DNA of 64,000 nucleotides from Litoditis marina (lineage: Eukaryota > Nematoda > Chromadorea > Rhabditida > Rhabditidae): the NCBI GenBank assembly GCA_964036275.1, contig OZ038435.1, positions 31,415,521 through 31,479,520 of the forward strand. Direction: 5' to 3'. The notes under the pieces are model-generated. The model was not told where the DNA came from. It saw only the letters and a list, made by a program, of their open reading frames with translations, and did not search any database. This document shows, one piece after another, positions 63,801-64,000 of this stretch. Position 1 is the stretch's first letter, and each line of letters starts with the position of its first letter. The position numbers and the translations under genes are program-made.

Positions 63801-64000
63801 CAGATGTACAACGCGACGAGTACAGTGGTAGAGAGCATATTTTGAGCTACCCCTCTACTTGGTTGCACCAAGTCATAATCAAGTCCAGTACGTCGTCAAT
63901 ATTCGAATGTTTGCTGATCTTCACAAGTACTTCGACAAGTACTCAAGAATCTCATTTTTTATTTTATGTAGTTACTGGAGCTATATTTCCCATTTCAGAT
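60848..64000 (+). CDS. ABCG/White-family transporter, 3' truncated by window end
   Basis: Seven exons are visible: 60848-60876, 61268-61383, 61815-61863, 62144-62261, 62558-62629, 62911-62982 and 63626-63724 (185 residues); the next starts after 64000. The protein begins [20 protein letters not shown]. It then has [20 protein letters not shown] with Walker [10 protein letters not shown], a Q-loop region [40 protein letters not shown] and the signature [14 protein letters not shown]. Domain order and splice positions follow the complete ABCG gene at 5283-12393, though it has an extra insert before the NBD ([16 protein letters not shown]). Oddly, exon 6 has no AG at its 3' splice site: the genome reads TTTTTTTCG|GCAAAA where the alignment demands the boundary. 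Unless repaired by an unusual splice or a sequencing error, this copy could be damaged. The substrate is unknown. Confidence 0.85.
63133..63572 (+). repeat. 68-bp direct repeats 372 bp apart with GTCGCCGGCGA cluster between
   Basis: GTATTGACAAGACAAAAACA through CAGTTCCATGGGCCGCCATC occurs at 63133-63200 and 63505-63572 with only a few differences. Between them are about 80 bp rich in GTCGCCGGCGA (63220-63300) and a tRNA-like B box. It lies in intron 6 of the second ABCG gene. Confidence 0.75.
63441..63504 (-). pseudogene. tRNA-like 3' half (B box) remnant
   Basis: On the minus strand GAAGGTCGTGGGTTCGATTC is followed by CGGAGAGTGACAAA, a good B box and T-arm loop, but no matching D arm or acceptor stem can be found. 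It could be the 3' half of a degraded tRNA or a SINE head, perhaps related to 28261-28330. Confidence 0.4.

Overview
This is nuclear DNA of a small-genome animal. Every protein gene is split by many introns: 14 exons in the CD36-type gene, 16 in the complete ABCG gene, 15 in the ion channel. Most introns end in TTTTCAG or TTTCAG. The sequence is AT-rich, with many small inverted-repeat elements in introns and intergenic DNA. I infer a nematode. The reasons are the TTTTCAG acceptors, a secreted cysteine-rich protein resembling the nematode MIG-18 fibronectin-I-like family, a short-loop Cys-loop channel with an LTFQFG pore helix as in nematode amine- or acetylcholine-gated anion channels, and acceptor-like AG sites 2-17 nt upstream of several start codons, as expected for spliced-leader trans-splicing. 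The genus is not determined.

Layout. 518-4900 (+): 3' part of the MIG-18-like secreted protein gene. 5033-5281 (+): a small single-exon gene with weak similarity to dynein light chain LC8. 5283-12393 (-): a complete ABCG/White-type half transporter of 600 residues, whose stop codon lies 1 bp from the stop of the small gene. 12394-21225: gene-poor DNA with a 1.9-kb composite repeat and a long CT-rich tract. 21226-25291 (+): an unrecognised multi-pass membrane protein, first exon unresolved. 27305-34151 (-): a complete Cys-loop ligand-gated channel subunit of 397 residues. 38600-45118 (-): a complete phospholipase B-like (PLBD) lysosomal hydrolase of 533 residues. 51078-58389 (+): a complete CD36/SCARB/LIMP-2-type receptor of 524 residues, with two tRNA-Glu(TTC) genes in its fourth intron. 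60848 to the window end (+): a second ABCG transporter, cut off after the signature motif.

Exon models were built by hand. Each junction was checked for reading phase, and the four complete multi-exon models close exactly (1803, 1194, 1602 and 1575 nt). The genes do not form an obvious pathway. The PLBD and the LIMP-2/CD36-like protein could both act in the endolysosomal system, and the two ABCG genes are paralogues about 48 kb apart with matching domain order. I see no defence system, CRISPR array or gene cluster of a new kind. The more unusual material is in splice signals, gene overlap, a cysteine-rich channel loop and repeat families.
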